A DNA stretch of 64,000 nucleotides from an uncultured Aquimonas sp. (GTDB lineage Bacteria > Pseudomonadota > Gammaproteobacteria > Xanthomonadales > Xanthomonadaceae), in assembly GCF_937888285.1 (NCBI RefSeq), contig NZ_CALART010000107.1:5545-69544 (forward strand), written 5' to 3'. Positions 9,068 through 17,646 of the stretch are shown one piece after another. Every line of letters starts with the position of its first letter. Positions within the stretch are counted from its first letter, which is position 1. The position numbers were made by a program, and so were the translations under genes. A model generated the notes under the pieces. The model was not told the origin of the DNA, did no database searches, and was given only the letters and a program-made list of their open reading frames with translations.

Positions 9068-9865
9068 ATGAACTATGCCTCGGACTCGCCGGTGCGCGCG
9101 CGGCAGCGCGATCCCTGGCGCGCGCTGCGCTATGCGCTGCGCGTGCCGGTGCTGCTGCTGCATCTGCTGCTGTGCCTGCCGCTGACCGTGCTGCTGATCA
9201 ATCCGATCACCCGGCGCATCGGCCGCGGCCGCGATCGCCTGGACTTCCGCGTGATCCGGCTGTGGTCCACCGGTCTGCTGCGGATCTTCGGTTTCCGCGT
9301 GCGCCAGGTCGGGCAGCCGCTGCCGGGCGGCGTACTGTTCGTCGCCAACCATGTCGCCTGGCTGGACATCACGCTGATGCACAGCCGCCATGTGGTCGGC
9401 TTCGTCGCCAAGGCCGAGATCAGCCGCTGGCCGTTGATCGGCTGGCTGGCCGGCCGCGCCGGCACCATCTACCACCACCGCGGCAACAACGAGTCCCTGC
9501 ACGGCGTGATGCACCAGATGGTGAGCCGCCTGCAGTCCGGGCTTCCGGTCGGCGTGTTTCCCGAGGGCCGCACCACCGACGGCCTCAAGGTCCACACCTT
9601 CCACGCGCGGATCTTCCAGCCGGCGCTGGCGGCCAACGTGACCGTACAGCCGGTGGCGCTGCGCTACGGCGAGCGCGGCAGCGCCCAGGCCCTGGTGGCA
9701 TTCCAGCCGGGCGAGAACTTCCTGCAGAACTTCCTGCGCGTGCTGGGCGACCCGCCGCGCGTCGCCGAAGTGCATTTCCTGGCCCCGATCGAGCCCAGTG
9801 AGGAGGGCCGGCGGCGCATGGCCGAGACCGCGCGCGCGCGGATCGCCGAGGCGATGGACAGCTGA
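9068..9865 (+). CDS. 1-acyl-sn-glycerol-3-phosphate acyltransferase family protein (PlsC-like)
   Basis: This 265-residue, membrane-bound acyltransferase would transfer an acyl group to lysophosphatidate or a related lipid. The catalytic H-x4-D motif is NHVAWLD (His95, Asp100) and the substrate-binding motif is FPEGRTT (164-170). A hydrophobic helix at about 25-46 anchors it. Its TGA overlaps the ATG of the next gene (TGATG at 9863-9867), so the two are translationally coupled. Several PlsC-like proteins usually exist per genome, so it may not be the housekeeping enzyme. Confidence 0.88.
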   Translation: MNYASDSPVRARQRDPWRALRYALRVPVLLLHLLLCLPLTVLLINPITRRIGRGRDRLDFRVIRLWSTGLLRIFGFRVRQVGQPLPGGVLFVANHVAWLDITLMHSRHVVGFVAKAEISRWPLIGWLAGRAGTIYHHRGNNESLHGVMHQMVSRLQSGLPVGVFPEGRTTDGLKVHTFHARIFQPALAANVTVQPVALRYGERGSAQALVAFQPGENFLQNFLRVLGDPPRVAEVHFLAPIEPSEEGRRRMAETARARIAEAMDS

Positions 9866-10857
9866 TGCAGGCCGAGTTCCAGCCGCCGCGCCTGCTGCGC
9901 AACCCGCACCTGCAGTCGGTGCTGGCCAGCAGCCGGCTGCGCCGCTACGCCCTGCGCAGCCGCTCGCGGCTGGAACACGACGCCGACGTACGCGAGCTGC
10001 ACTGCCCGGGCGGCGCCCGCCTGCAGGGCTATATGACCCGCCAGCAGGCCCTGCCCGAGAGCCGCGGCCTGGTCGTGCTGCTGCACGGCTGGGAAGGCAG
10101 CGCGCGTTCGAACTACATCCTCGACACCGGCGGTGAGCTGCTGTCGCGCGGCTTCGACGTGTTCCGCCTCAACTTCCGCGACCACGGCGACACCCACCAC
10201 CTGAACCCGGAGCTGTTCAGCTCGAACCGCATCGAGGAAGTGGTCGAGGCGGTGGCCCTGGTCCAGCAGCAGTACGCGCCGCGACGGCTGGCGGTGGCCG
10301 GTTTCTCGCTGGGCGGCAACTTCGCCCTGCGGGTGGCGCTGCGCGCGCCAGCGGCGGGCATCCGCCTCGACCACGCCGCGGCGGTCTGCCCGGTGGTCAG
10401 TCCTGCTGCCGGGCTGGCCGCGATCGAGCGCGGGCCGTGGTTCTACCACCACTACTTCATGCTGAAGTGGACGGCGTCGCTGAAGCGCAAGCAGCAGCTG
10501 TTCCCCGACCGCTACCGCTTCACTCCGGCCGAGCTGCGCAGCGGCATCCGCGAGCTCACCCGCATCCTGGTCGAGCGCCACACAGCGCTGGGCAGCCTTG
10601 AGGCCTACCTCGACAGCTATTCGATCGCCGGGGATCGCCTGGCGGCGCTGCAGGTCCCGGCCAGCATCCTGACCGCGGCCGACGACCCGGTGATTCCCGT
10701 AGAGGATTTCCACCGGCTGCAGCTGCCGGCGCAGGCGCGCCTGCAGATCGCTGGCCACGGTGGCCACTGCGGCTTCTTCGACGGTTTCGGCGCCCGCAGC
10801 CACGCCAGCCGCTGGGTGGCGGATCGTGTGCAGCAGGCCCTGGGCGACGAGGCCTGA
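9865..10857 (+). CDS. YheT-family alpha/beta hydrolase
   Basis: This 330-residue protein is of the size and layout of the YheT/ABHD1-3 family (COG0429). It has a long N-terminal region beginning FQPPRLLRNPHLQSVL, which is diagnostic. The oxyanion motif is HGWEG (74-78), the nucleophile GFSLGGN (Ser148), the acid in TAADDPVIP, and the His in GHGGHCGFFDGF. Relatives act as esterases or lipases on acylglycerols and phospholipids. Coupling to the acyltransferase by a one-base overlap suggests a shared role in lipid turnover. Confidence 0.9.
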   Translation: MQAEFQPPRLLRNPHLQSVLASSRLRRYALRSRSRLEHDADVRELHCPGGARLQGYMTRQQALPESRGLVVLLHGWEGSARSNYILDTGGELLSRGFDVFRLNFRDHGDTHHLNPELFSSNRIEEVVEAVALVQQQYAPRRLAVAGFSLGGNFALRVALRAPAAGIRLDHAAAVCPVVSPAAGLAAIERGPWFYHHYFMLKWTASLKRKQQLFPDRYRFTPAELRSGIRELTRILVERHTALGSLEAYLDSYSIAGDRLAALQVPASILTAADDPVIPVEDFHRLQLPAQARLQIAGHGGHCGFFDGFGARSHASRWVADRVQQALGDEA

Positions 10858-10937
10858 AAGCGCCCCTCGGAGGCGGACTTCGGCGCCGTCCGGCGCACTG
10901 GTAGACTCGGCGGCTTTCGTCTTCCAGGCCCACCCCC

Positions 10938-12995
10938 ATGCTGCAGCCGATCCAGGATGCCCTGATCCGCAATGACCACGACGCCGCCATCCGCCTCGCC
11001 CGCGAGGCTCTGGCCGGCATGCCGAGCAGCCCCGACCTGCTGCATCTGCTGGCGCTGGCCCTGCTGGGCAAGGGAAAACAGGAGGAGGGCGAGGACGCGC
11101 TGGCGCAGGCGATCGCGCTGGCGCCGCATCGCGGCGCCTTCCTGATCACGCGCGGCGAACTGGCTTTTGCGCGCGGCAAGTACGATTCCGCCCACGAAGA
11201 CCTGAAGGCCGCGATCGAACAGGATCCGAACCTGCTGGCGGGCTATGTCGGCCTGGCCCGACTTGAGATGCTGCGCGGTGATCTCGACGCTGCGGAAGGT
11301 CGCGTCAAGTACGGCCGCCGCGTCGATCCTGAGCATCCCGCGTTGCTTCGCATCGAGGGCGAGATCGCGATGGCGCGAGGGGACTTGGATACCGCCCTTT
11401 CCGTGCTTGACCGCGCCGTCAGGCAGCAGCCCAACAACCCCGAGCTGCATTTCGACCTGGCCCTGGTTTTCCAGCGGCGCGGCCTGCCGGCGGTGGCGGC
11501 GCAGGCGCTGCGCAACGCCCTGAAGTTGGCACCCCATATGCGCGTCGCCCAGCGCCTGCTGGTCACCGTGCTGCTGGATGCCAACGAACCCCAGGCCGCG
11601 CAGGAGCAGCTGCTGCAGATCCTGCAGCGCGAGCCGGGCGACGCCGGCGGCTGGACCCTGCTCAGCCGCATCGCCATGGGCCTGGGCAATATCGCCGGCT
11701 GCGAGCAGGCGCTGCTGCAGAGCCTCGCGCTGGAGCCCGAGCAGCCCGCGCTGCTGAACGCACTGATGGAACTCTGGGAGCGCGCCAACGCCCGCGATCG
11801 TGCGCGCGTCGGCCTGGATGCGCTGCTCCAGCAGCATGCGCAGTCGGTGTCGCTGTGGAACGCGCGGTTCAGCCTCGACGTGGCGCTTCCCGAGGGCGAG
11901 GCCGTGCTGAAGCGGTGGCGCGATGCGCAGCCGGGCAGTCTCGATGTCGAGGAAGCGACGGCCCAGCGCGCCAACCTGTTGGGGTGGCGCGACGAGGCCG
12001 AGGCCATCGCGCGCGCACTGCTGGAAAAGGACCCGCAGCGCGTCGGCGCCGAACTGGTGCTGGTCCGCGCCGAGCGCGAGCGCGATCCCGAGGCCGCGCT
12101 GGCGCGGCTTGCCGCCCTGGCGCAGCGTCCGCTCAACACCGGACTGCTGCGCGGCATCGCAAGCCTGCGCGGAATGCTGCTCGATCAGCTCGATCGTCCG
12201 GACGAGGCGTTTGCGGTGTGGTTGGGTGTGCACGGCGTTGAACCCGGGCAGTCGCCTTTGGGCCTGCCGCTGCCGGGCTTTCTGCCCGCCGGGCCCGAGC
12301 TGTCCGCCGACGCACCGCGCGGCGCCGAGGCGCGGTTGTTCTGGCTGCCTCCGGGCACGCCGGGTGGTGCGGTGCTGAACTGCATCGGCCCTCTGATGCC
12401 CTGTCTCGTTGACCGGTTCAACAGCAGCGAGCGAGCCGATGGCCTCGGCCCTCTGCGACCGCAGGCGGGTCACCATGGCGAACAGGGGGCCGAGCACCTG
12501 TGGCGCCAGCAGCTCGTCGGCCGCGGCATGCAGCCCGAACGGGTGATCGATGTGCTGCCGCATGTCGATGCGGAGATCCTGTCGGCGCTGCCTGAAGCCC
12601 GGCTGCTGGTGTTGATCGGCGATCCGCGCGACATGCTGCTGGGTTGGACCGCATTCGGCAGTCTGCACAACTACGCGATCGAGTCGCCTCGGCGCCTGGC
12701 CTCGTGGCTGGCCGAAGCGCTCTCGGTACTGCAGGCGCGCCTTCAGAACGCCCCCGCACTGACGCACGTCCTGCGCGTCGAGGATCTTGCCGCCAATGCC
12801 CAGCCAGCCTTGCTCGCGGCGGCCGGCTTCCTCGGCCTTGAGGGGGAGCCCGGCGACTACATGACGGCACGCGGTGAACCCGGCACGGTGCTCGATCTGG
12901 CGCCGGGACGCTGGCGCCGCTATGCCGAGGGCGAACTGGCCGAGGCCTTCGCCCTGCTGGCGCCGGCGGCACAGGCGCTCGGCTACGCGCCCTGA
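10938..12995 (+). CDS. TPR protein with degenerate sulfotransferase-like C-terminal domain
   Basis: This 685-residue protein has about ten tetratricopeptide-type helical pairs over the first ~450 residues (for example LAREALAGMPSSPDLLHLLA). A C-terminal third follows with the outline of a TPR-linked sulfotransferase: ARLLVLIGDPRDMLLGW resembles the 3'-PAPS phosphate-binding strand, and the ending with RVEDLAAN...GRWRRYAEGEL resembles the family tail. The usual 5'-phosphosulfate loop is not visible, so it may have lost catalysis. The 3' end overlaps the convergent phosphopantetheinyl transferase gene by 13 bases. It is cytoplasmic, with no signal peptide. Confidence 0.8.
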   Translation: MLQPIQDALIRNDHDAAIRLAREALAGMPSSPDLLHLLALALLGKGKQEEGEDALAQAIALAPHRGAFLITRGELAFARGKYDSAHEDLKAAIEQDPNLLAGYVGLARLEMLRGDLDAAEGRVKYGRRVDPEHPALLRIEGEIAMARGDLDTALSVLDRAVRQQPNNPELHFDLALVFQRRGLPAVAAQALRNALKLAPHMRVAQRLLVTVLLDANEPQAAQEQLLQILQREPGDAGGWTLLSRIAMGLGNIAGCEQALLQSLALEPEQPALLNALMELWERANARDRARVGLDALLQQHAQSVSLWNARFSLDVALPEGEAVLKRWRDAQPGSLDVEEATAQRANLLGWRDEAEAIARALLEKDPQRVGAELVLVRAERERDPEAALARLAALAQRPLNTGLLRGIASLRGMLLDQLDRPDEAFAVWLGVHGVEPGQSPLGLPLPGFLPAGPELSADAPRGAEARLFWLPPGTPGGAVLNCIGPLMPCLVDRFNSSERADGLGPLRPQAGHHGEQGAEHLWRQQLVGRGMQPERVIDVLPHVDAEILSALPEARLLVLIGDPRDMLLGWTAFGSLHNYAIESPRRLASWLAEALSVLQARLQNAPALTHVLRVEDLAANAQPALLAAAGFLGLEGEPGDYMTARGEPGTVLDLAPGRWRRYAEGELAEAFALLAPAAQALGYAP

Positions 12996-13651
12996 TCGAT
13001 GACGATCGCGCGGCGGGGTTCGCAGAACAGCACCCGCCGCGGCGCCCCGGGCGTGGCCAGCACGGCCGTGAAGCCCGGTGCCGGCTGCAGCCGCAGGAAG
13101 CGCCAGTCCGCCGCGCAGCCGGCCTCGGCGGGCGCCAGCAGCACGCACGGATCGATGGGGCTCGGGTCGACCTCGAACACCCAGGCATGCAGGCGATCGC
13201 GCAGGCCGCTGCCGGTGGCCTTGCAGGCGGCCTCCTTGGCCGTCCAGGCGTGCAGGAAGGCGAGCTCGCGCTGTGCCTCGGGCAGCGCCGCGAGCGCAGC
13301 GCTCTCGACGTCGGCGAAGTAGCGGCGGGCCAGGCGCAGCGCCGGCATCGCCCGATCGCTGCGCTCCACGTCGAGCCCCACCCGCAGGCCGCGCGCCACC
13401 GCCAGCAGGCAGCCGCCGACGGTGTCGCTCAGGTTGAACTGCAGGTCGGGCACACGCGCATTACGCAGGAAGGGCCGGCCGCGCGGCTCGCGGTCGAAGC
13501 GCAGGGCCGCCGGCGGCAGGCCGGCATAGGGCGCGAGCTGGGCGCGAAGATGCGCGTCCAGCCAGGCCCGACGGCCGCCGGGGCGGGGCTCCGGTGCGGG
13601 GCACCACAGCAGGTGCACATCGCCGGGCGCGAGTTCGGGGCAGTCGCTCAT
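12983..13651 (-). CDS. 4'-phosphopantetheinyl transferase (Sfp/HetI type)
   Basis: This 222-residue enzyme transfers 4'-phosphopantetheine from CoA to a Ser of acyl- or peptidyl-carrier proteins. Diagnostic residues are Asp94 and Glu96 in VGLDVE, followed by W-x-x-KE-x-x-x-K (Trp136, Lys139, Glu140, Lys144) and GSGL; an FNLSD motif lies at 72-76. The ATG at 13651 is preferred over one ten codons upstream because the domain begins close to it. It is the only such enzyme in the window and could activate the ACP at 44743, as Sfp-type enzymes do for aryl-polyene and xanthomonadin ACPs; that link is inference. It is convergent with the TPR gene. Confidence 0.93.
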   Translation of the reverse strand: MSDCPELAPGDVHLLWCPAPEPRPGGRRAWLDAHLRAQLAPYAGLPPAALRFDREPRGRPFLRNARVPDLQFNLSDTVGGCLLAVARGLRVGLDVERSDRAMPALRLARRYFADVESAALAALPEAQRELAFLHAWTAKEAACKATGSGLRDRLHAWVFEVDPSPIDPCVLLAPAEAGCAADWRFLRLQPAPGFTAVLATPGAPRRVLFCEPRRAIVIDQGA

Positions 13652-13687
13652 GGTCGGCAAGCATGCCACGGCCGTCCGCACCCCAAC

Positions 13688-13716
13688 TTGCCGCGGCTGT
13701 CAAGCGTGGGCATAAT
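13688..13716 (+). promoter_or_regulatory. Sigma-70 promoter for rpmB-rpmG
   Basis: TTGCCG (13688-13693) and CATAAT (13711-13716) are separated by exactly 17 bases. Transcription would start near 13723, giving a leader of roughly 178 bases before rpmB. Another promoter closer to the gene cannot be excluded. Confidence 0.7.
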
Positions 13717-13900
13717 GCGCGGCTCGCTGTGTCCCGCCGATCCGTCGGCCGGTGTTTCCGGGCTTGCGCAGTCGCCCCGAAAGCTCCGTTGGCCAGCGTC
13801 GTTGTCTCCCGACTGCGCGCGCCCGGCACATCCGTGTCGACGCGCGGGGCCGCTGCCGCCCTGGCCAAGGGCGGCCCCACAGCTACGATCGAGGTGCGCC

Positions 13901-14137
13901 ATGGCACGTGTCTGCCAAGTGTCCGGAAAGGCCGTTCAGAGCGGCAACAATGTTTCCCACGCCAACAACCGAACCCGCCGCCGCTGGCTGCCGAACCTGC
14001 ACGAGCGCCGGTTCTGGGTCCCCAGCGAGAAGCGCTGGGTCAAGCTGCGCGTTTCCACCCACGCCCTGCGCACCATCGACAAGAACGGCATCGAAGCCGT
14101 GATCGCCGAGCTGCGCGCCCGCGGCGAAAAGATCTAA
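13901..14137 (+). CDS. rpmB: Large ribosomal subunit protein bL28
   Basis: This 78-residue protein has the bL28 hallmarks: MARVCQVSGK at the start, SGNNVSHANNRTRRRW, the LRVSTHALRTIDKNG stretch, and full family length. It binds 23S rRNA and is needed for late assembly of the 50S subunit. The ATG at 13901 follows a purine-rich GAGGTG. The rpmG gene follows after 12 bases, the normal proteobacterial pairing, and both end at a strong terminator. Confidence 0.98.
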   Translation: MARVCQVSGKAVQSGNNVSHANNRTRRRWLPNLHERRFWVPSEKRWVKLRVSTHALRTIDKNGIEAVIAELRARGEKI

Positions 14138-14149
14138 GGAGCACACGTC

Positions 14150-14314
14150 ATGGCATCCAAGCGCGACAAGATCCGCCTGATCTCTTCGGCCGGCACCGGT
14201 CACTTCTACACGACCGACAAGAACAAGAAGAACATGCCGACCAAGATGGAGATCAAGAAGTACGATCCCGTGGTCCGCAAGCACGTGATGTACAAGGAAG
14301 GAAAGATCAAGTAA
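14150..14314 (+). CDS. rpmG: Large ribosomal subunit protein bL33
   Basis: This 54-residue protein begins MASKRDKIRLISSAGTGHFY and contains the KNKKNMPTKMEIKKYDP stretch typical of the cysteine-free (zinc-independent) form of bL33. It lies near the E-site of the 50S subunit. AAGGAG stands 8 bases before ATG 14150. It forms an operon with rpmB. Confidence 0.98.
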   Translation: MASKRDKIRLISSAGTGHFYTTDKNKKNMPTKMEIKKYDPVVRKHVMYKEGKIK

Positions 14315-14351
14315 GCCCGTCGAGCCCCGGCTCGACCGCTGCTGATCGACG

Positions 14352-14385
14352 ACAAGGCCCGCCCAGTGCGGGCCTTGTTCGTTTC
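14352..14385 (+). terminator. Rho-independent terminator of rpmB-rpmG
   Basis: ACAAGGCCCGC (14352-14362) pairs perfectly with GCGGGCCTTGT (14368-14378) over a five-base loop, an 11-bp stem. It is followed by TCGTTT. Confidence 0.85.
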
Positions 14386-14449
14386 GGGCCGATGCCTGTC
14401 AAGTCGGATCGGGCTATGGCGACGCCAGTCGCCTGCCGCTCCAAGCCCC

Positions 14450-15427
14450 TCAGCGATACCGCAGCCGGATGCCTTCGATGATCCGACCGTCGGCGGCCGT
14501 GGCGAAGAAATAGTCGTCGCCAAAGTTGGCGAGAGGACCGATGAAGTAGCTGGAGGTGCCAACCGTCTCGCCACGGGTGCGGACAACGCAAAACACGCCA
14601 GGACCAATGCCCTCCAGGGCTTCATCCGGAACAAACGGAACGGGGGTGCCGGCAGCGAACCCTGCGCGGTCGTTACAGAACACCGAATAGTCGGTGATGA
14701 TCTCGATGCTGCCCAACGGGTACCAGCGGAAGGATGCGATGACTGGCCTTCCAGCCGCTTCGCTCTGGCGGAATCCCGAGCTCCATCGAATTCCACCGGC
14801 ACGGAATACATCCCAAGCATTTTGATTCTGAGGGCTAACAGGATCTCTGACTGAAATCTGCCATGGTGAGCTGTCAAAGAAGTGTGGCGGCGTCTCCGGG
14901 CTCTGAAACAGCCCTGCATCGGAGTGCTCAGGCGCCAGCTGCGCCATCTGGGTGCCGTACACCAGCGGCTGCACCCGGAACTCAGGCCCGCCGTCCAGCG
15001 AGTAGCTGATCAGATTGCGCTGCAGAACGGTCAGGCGCATGCGGTGCCGCACCTGCGGCGGCTGGTTGGGCCGGTGCGCGCAGTCGATGCAGCTGCCGCC
15101 GCTGAATTCCAGCAGGTCGGTTTCGACGGTCCAGTATTCACCCGGCTGTTCGGAGGGCTGCAGCGTACCGTTGAAGATGTACCAGGTGCGCGCACCCGTC
15201 TCGTCGAAGCCGTAGTAGGCGCCGGACAGAATCCCCCGCTGCATCTCGATGGTGAAGCCGGTGCCGGAGCGCTGCGGGTCGTACCAGAAGCCGGAGCGTG
15301 GATAGGGCCGCTCGACGGAAACCGGGCAGCCCTCGCAGGGCGGGACGCGGGGGCCTGAGTCGGCCACGGCCGGGGCGACCAGAGTTGTCAGAGCGGTAAG
15401 GATGATGGCGCGGAATAGCAGGTTCAT
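14450..15427 (-). CDS. Secreted protein of unknown function
   Basis: This 325-residue precursor starts at ATG 15427, with AGGAG eight bases upstream. It has a signal peptide (residues 1 to about 22, cleavage near AVADSG). The mature part has two Cys-x-x-Cys-like pairs (CEGCP, CIDC) and the phrase GFWYDPQRSGTGFTIEM followed by GAYYGFDETGARTWYIFNG. This W/Y-rich 'SG-x-GF...G-x-PTWY'-like sheet motif recurs in secreted proteins of Lysobacterales, but no biochemical role is known to me. It lies 91 bases downstream of the metalloprotease on the same strand and may be co-transcribed with it. The older, longer frame from 15598 lacks a signal peptide. Confidence 0.8.
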   Translation of the reverse strand: MNLLFRAIILTALTTLVAPAVADSGPRVPPCEGCPVSVERPYPRSGFWYDPQRSGTGFTIEMQRGILSGAYYGFDETGARTWYIFNGTLQPSEQPGEYWTVETDLLEFSGGSCIDCAHRPNQPPQVRHRMRLTVLQRNLISYSLDGGPEFRVQPLVYGTQMAQLAPEHSDAGLFQSPETPPHFFDSSPWQISVRDPVSPQNQNAWDVFRAGGIRWSSGFRQSEAAGRPVIASFRWYPLGSIEIITDYSVFCNDRAGFAAGTPVPFVPDEALEGIGPGVFCVVRTRGETVGTSSYFIGPLANFGDDYFFATAADGRIIEGIRLRYR

Positions 15428-15518
15428 GATGTTCTCCTGAAGTGGTTCACCGCCTTGGCGAGCAAAGAGCGGGGCAGCGGGCGGGCAAGGCGGTCGCCGA
15501 CCGCCTTGCCCGCACCGA

Positions 15519-17229
15519 TCACGGGCAGCCGCTGTAGCCGGCGCCGACAGCCTGTGGGCTGTAGCCGCTGCAGCCGCCCGCGTTGCAGGCCTGGGCACGC
15601 AGATAGCTGATGCCGCTGGTGCCGAGATTGATCAGGGTGGCCGTGCTCGGCCCTGAGTAGGCCACGGTCGGATTGCTGAAGTTCGACGACGTCGAGCGCG
15701 ACAGCTGGTAGTAGGTGCTGCCGCTGACCGCCGGCCAGCCCACCAGAGTCTGACCGTTGCACGCCGCCGGGTTGGCCGTGAGCTGGCCCGGTGGCGAAGG
15801 CGGCGGCGGGTCATTGACCCAAGCGGATGCGGCGGGCATCAAGTCGTCGTCGAGCGCTCGGCTCATGTTGTGTCCGCCGTCGCCCAAGGGCCGGCCAAGG
15901 TAGCTCTGGTTGGGGTTGGACCAGCGCGGCAGGCGCACCGTGGTTTGGAGTGCGGGGTTTGGCTGCGAGGTGTTGAAGGTGCACTCGACATAGCCGCCCA
16001 TCATCGTCTGCCAGCCGCACAACTTGAGCGCTCCTTGATGCTCATAGAAGCCGCGCGCGTCGCCAGGATTGGGGTAGCCCGAGATATCTTCGTGATGGCC
16101 GCCAAGGACGTGACCGATCTCATGCAGGGCAGTGAGATCGCCGAGCGCGTAGGTGTCGGTGCTTATAGCGATTGAAGGCGCGCCGTCCCCCTGATCCGTT
16201 GCGACGCCGCCCACGCGCCCGACCATCGGATGGCAGTCGATGTAGCTGGGCTCCGTCGATACGAGGATCAAGACCAAGTCTGCCGCATACGCTGCGCGGC
16301 GAACCTGCAGTTCGTTCAATGGAGAAGCGTTCTCTTCGATCAAGTCAGTTATGCGACCGCGGCATCGGTTGCCGAGCTCGCTGAGGTTGTGGTTCGACGT
16401 CTGCGCACTCGCCAGCAGTTCAAGACCCGCCAAGCTGAGATATCTGGTGCTGCCAACGCCGCTGCTCGCCATGCTCTGGTTGAACTGCGCCACGATGTCA
16501 TTGGCCAGCAGGCTGGCGTTGTTGCGGGCAGCCACCGCCTGCGTGTACAGCACCAGCATCCGCACGTTTCCGCTGCCCGAACTCTTGGCAGAGGGGGCGG
16601 CTGTGGTTGCCCGCTTTGGCGGGCGCGGGGCGAAGTCGCGAAGCCCTGCCGGAGTGGGCCCGAACTTGCGGGTCATCGTGGGGCCTTCCTCCGGCAGCTG
16701 GGGCAGCCTGGCGCTGTCGACGACGGAAAGGCGGTAGTCGCTGCCCTCTTCGCCCTGCAGGATGTGGGTCACGCCTTCGGTGAGGATGCGCCCGAGCAGT
16801 GCCTCGCCCTGCAGGCTGAGTGTGACCAGCGAGGACGCGTCGCCATCCAGCGTGCCGGACCAGGTGATGACGCCGTCATCCGATTCTCGGACGGTGTCCA
16901 GACTGAGCCCGCGGCCGGGTTTGCTGAAGGGCAGATCCACCTGGAAGCGCAGGCCCGAGATGGGTCGCCGCAGGGGCTCGCCCTGGCGTATCGCGGCAGA
17001 TCTGGCGGTACCGATCAGCGCGTTGGTGTCCAGGTGCAGGCGGAACTCCCCCAGCAGCTGCTCGCCGTAGTGCTGCGCGAGTCGCGCCTGGCGGGCGGGT
17101 GTTTCTTCACCGAGCTGAAACAGCTGGGGCGCCACGGCTTCGCCTTTGGGCTCAGGGGCGTCTTCCGCTAATGCGGGGGGGGGGGCTTAGGGCGACAAAC
17201 AAGACGATTGCAGCCAAGGGCTTGGGCAT
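15519..17229 (-). CDS. Secreted zinc metalloprotease (metzincin), reading frame broken by a G11 tract in the signal peptide
   Basis: A good start exists at ATG 17229, with GGAG 7 bases upstream, beginning MPKPLAAIVLFVALS. After 15 residues the frame enters a run of 11 C (G on the plus strand, 17175-17185) and stops after ten more codons. With one base fewer it would continue SPPPALA-EDAPEPKGE into the long frame, a complete signal peptide with an ALA cleavage site, giving a 569-residue precursor. As sequenced, only the frame from GTG 17135 (538 residues) is open. It contains HEIGHVLGGHH (His338, Glu339, His342, Gly345, His348 in that numbering), the zinc site of metzincins. A fibronectin III-like C-terminal domain (about 440-538) follows. 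The protein should be a secreted protease, switched by tract length or damaged by a sequencing error. Confidence 0.85.
17175..17185. repeat. G11 homopolymer inside the protease signal sequence
   Basis: There are eleven consecutive G on the plus strand, bounded by C17174 and C17186. A tract of 10 or 13 restores the protease frame; 11 does not. This is the typical form of a slipped-strand (contingency) site. Confidence 0.9.
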
Positions 17230-17646
17230 GCGGGATCTCCAAACAAAAGTGAAGGTGCGCAATCGAAGACAACGCCGCCGGAGAACGCCGATGACGCCGG
17301 GCTGAAAAGTAGCATGGCAGTGCAGTCATGTGAGATTGACATCGTCGGTGTCGGCAGATCCAAGACGCCACGACTCGCGCTCACGAGCGCGAAGCGCATG
17401 TGCATGGCGGGCCGTCTTCGCCCAATCCCGCAACCGGCGGGGGCTGTCGCACGGTTTTGGTTTCAACCAAGCGTCGGCCTTCTCGGCGGTCTCTGCCCGC
17501 TTGTCGAAACTCCCCCACCTTGGCTGCCTCGATCTTCATGAGTCCCGCGCGTGCAGCCCCAGCCGCTACACTTGCGCGCGTCCTCTATCCCATGTTCGAG
17601 CAGGCGCGCTGTGCCGGCGCCCTGAACCAGACGCCCGGAGATCCGC
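17230..17646. other. Gap between the divergent protease and hemX genes
   Basis: These 417 bases have no supported gene. The region must hold the promoters of both divergent genes, but I see no convincing -35/-10 pair. There are none of the palindromic repeats seen in most other gaps. hemD, often found just before hemX in related bacteria, is not here. Confidence 0.6.

Noticed and set aside
17230..17646. hemD upstream of hemX
   Set aside because: The gap is only 417 bases and no frame resembles uroporphyrinogen-III synthase; hemD must lie elsewhere.
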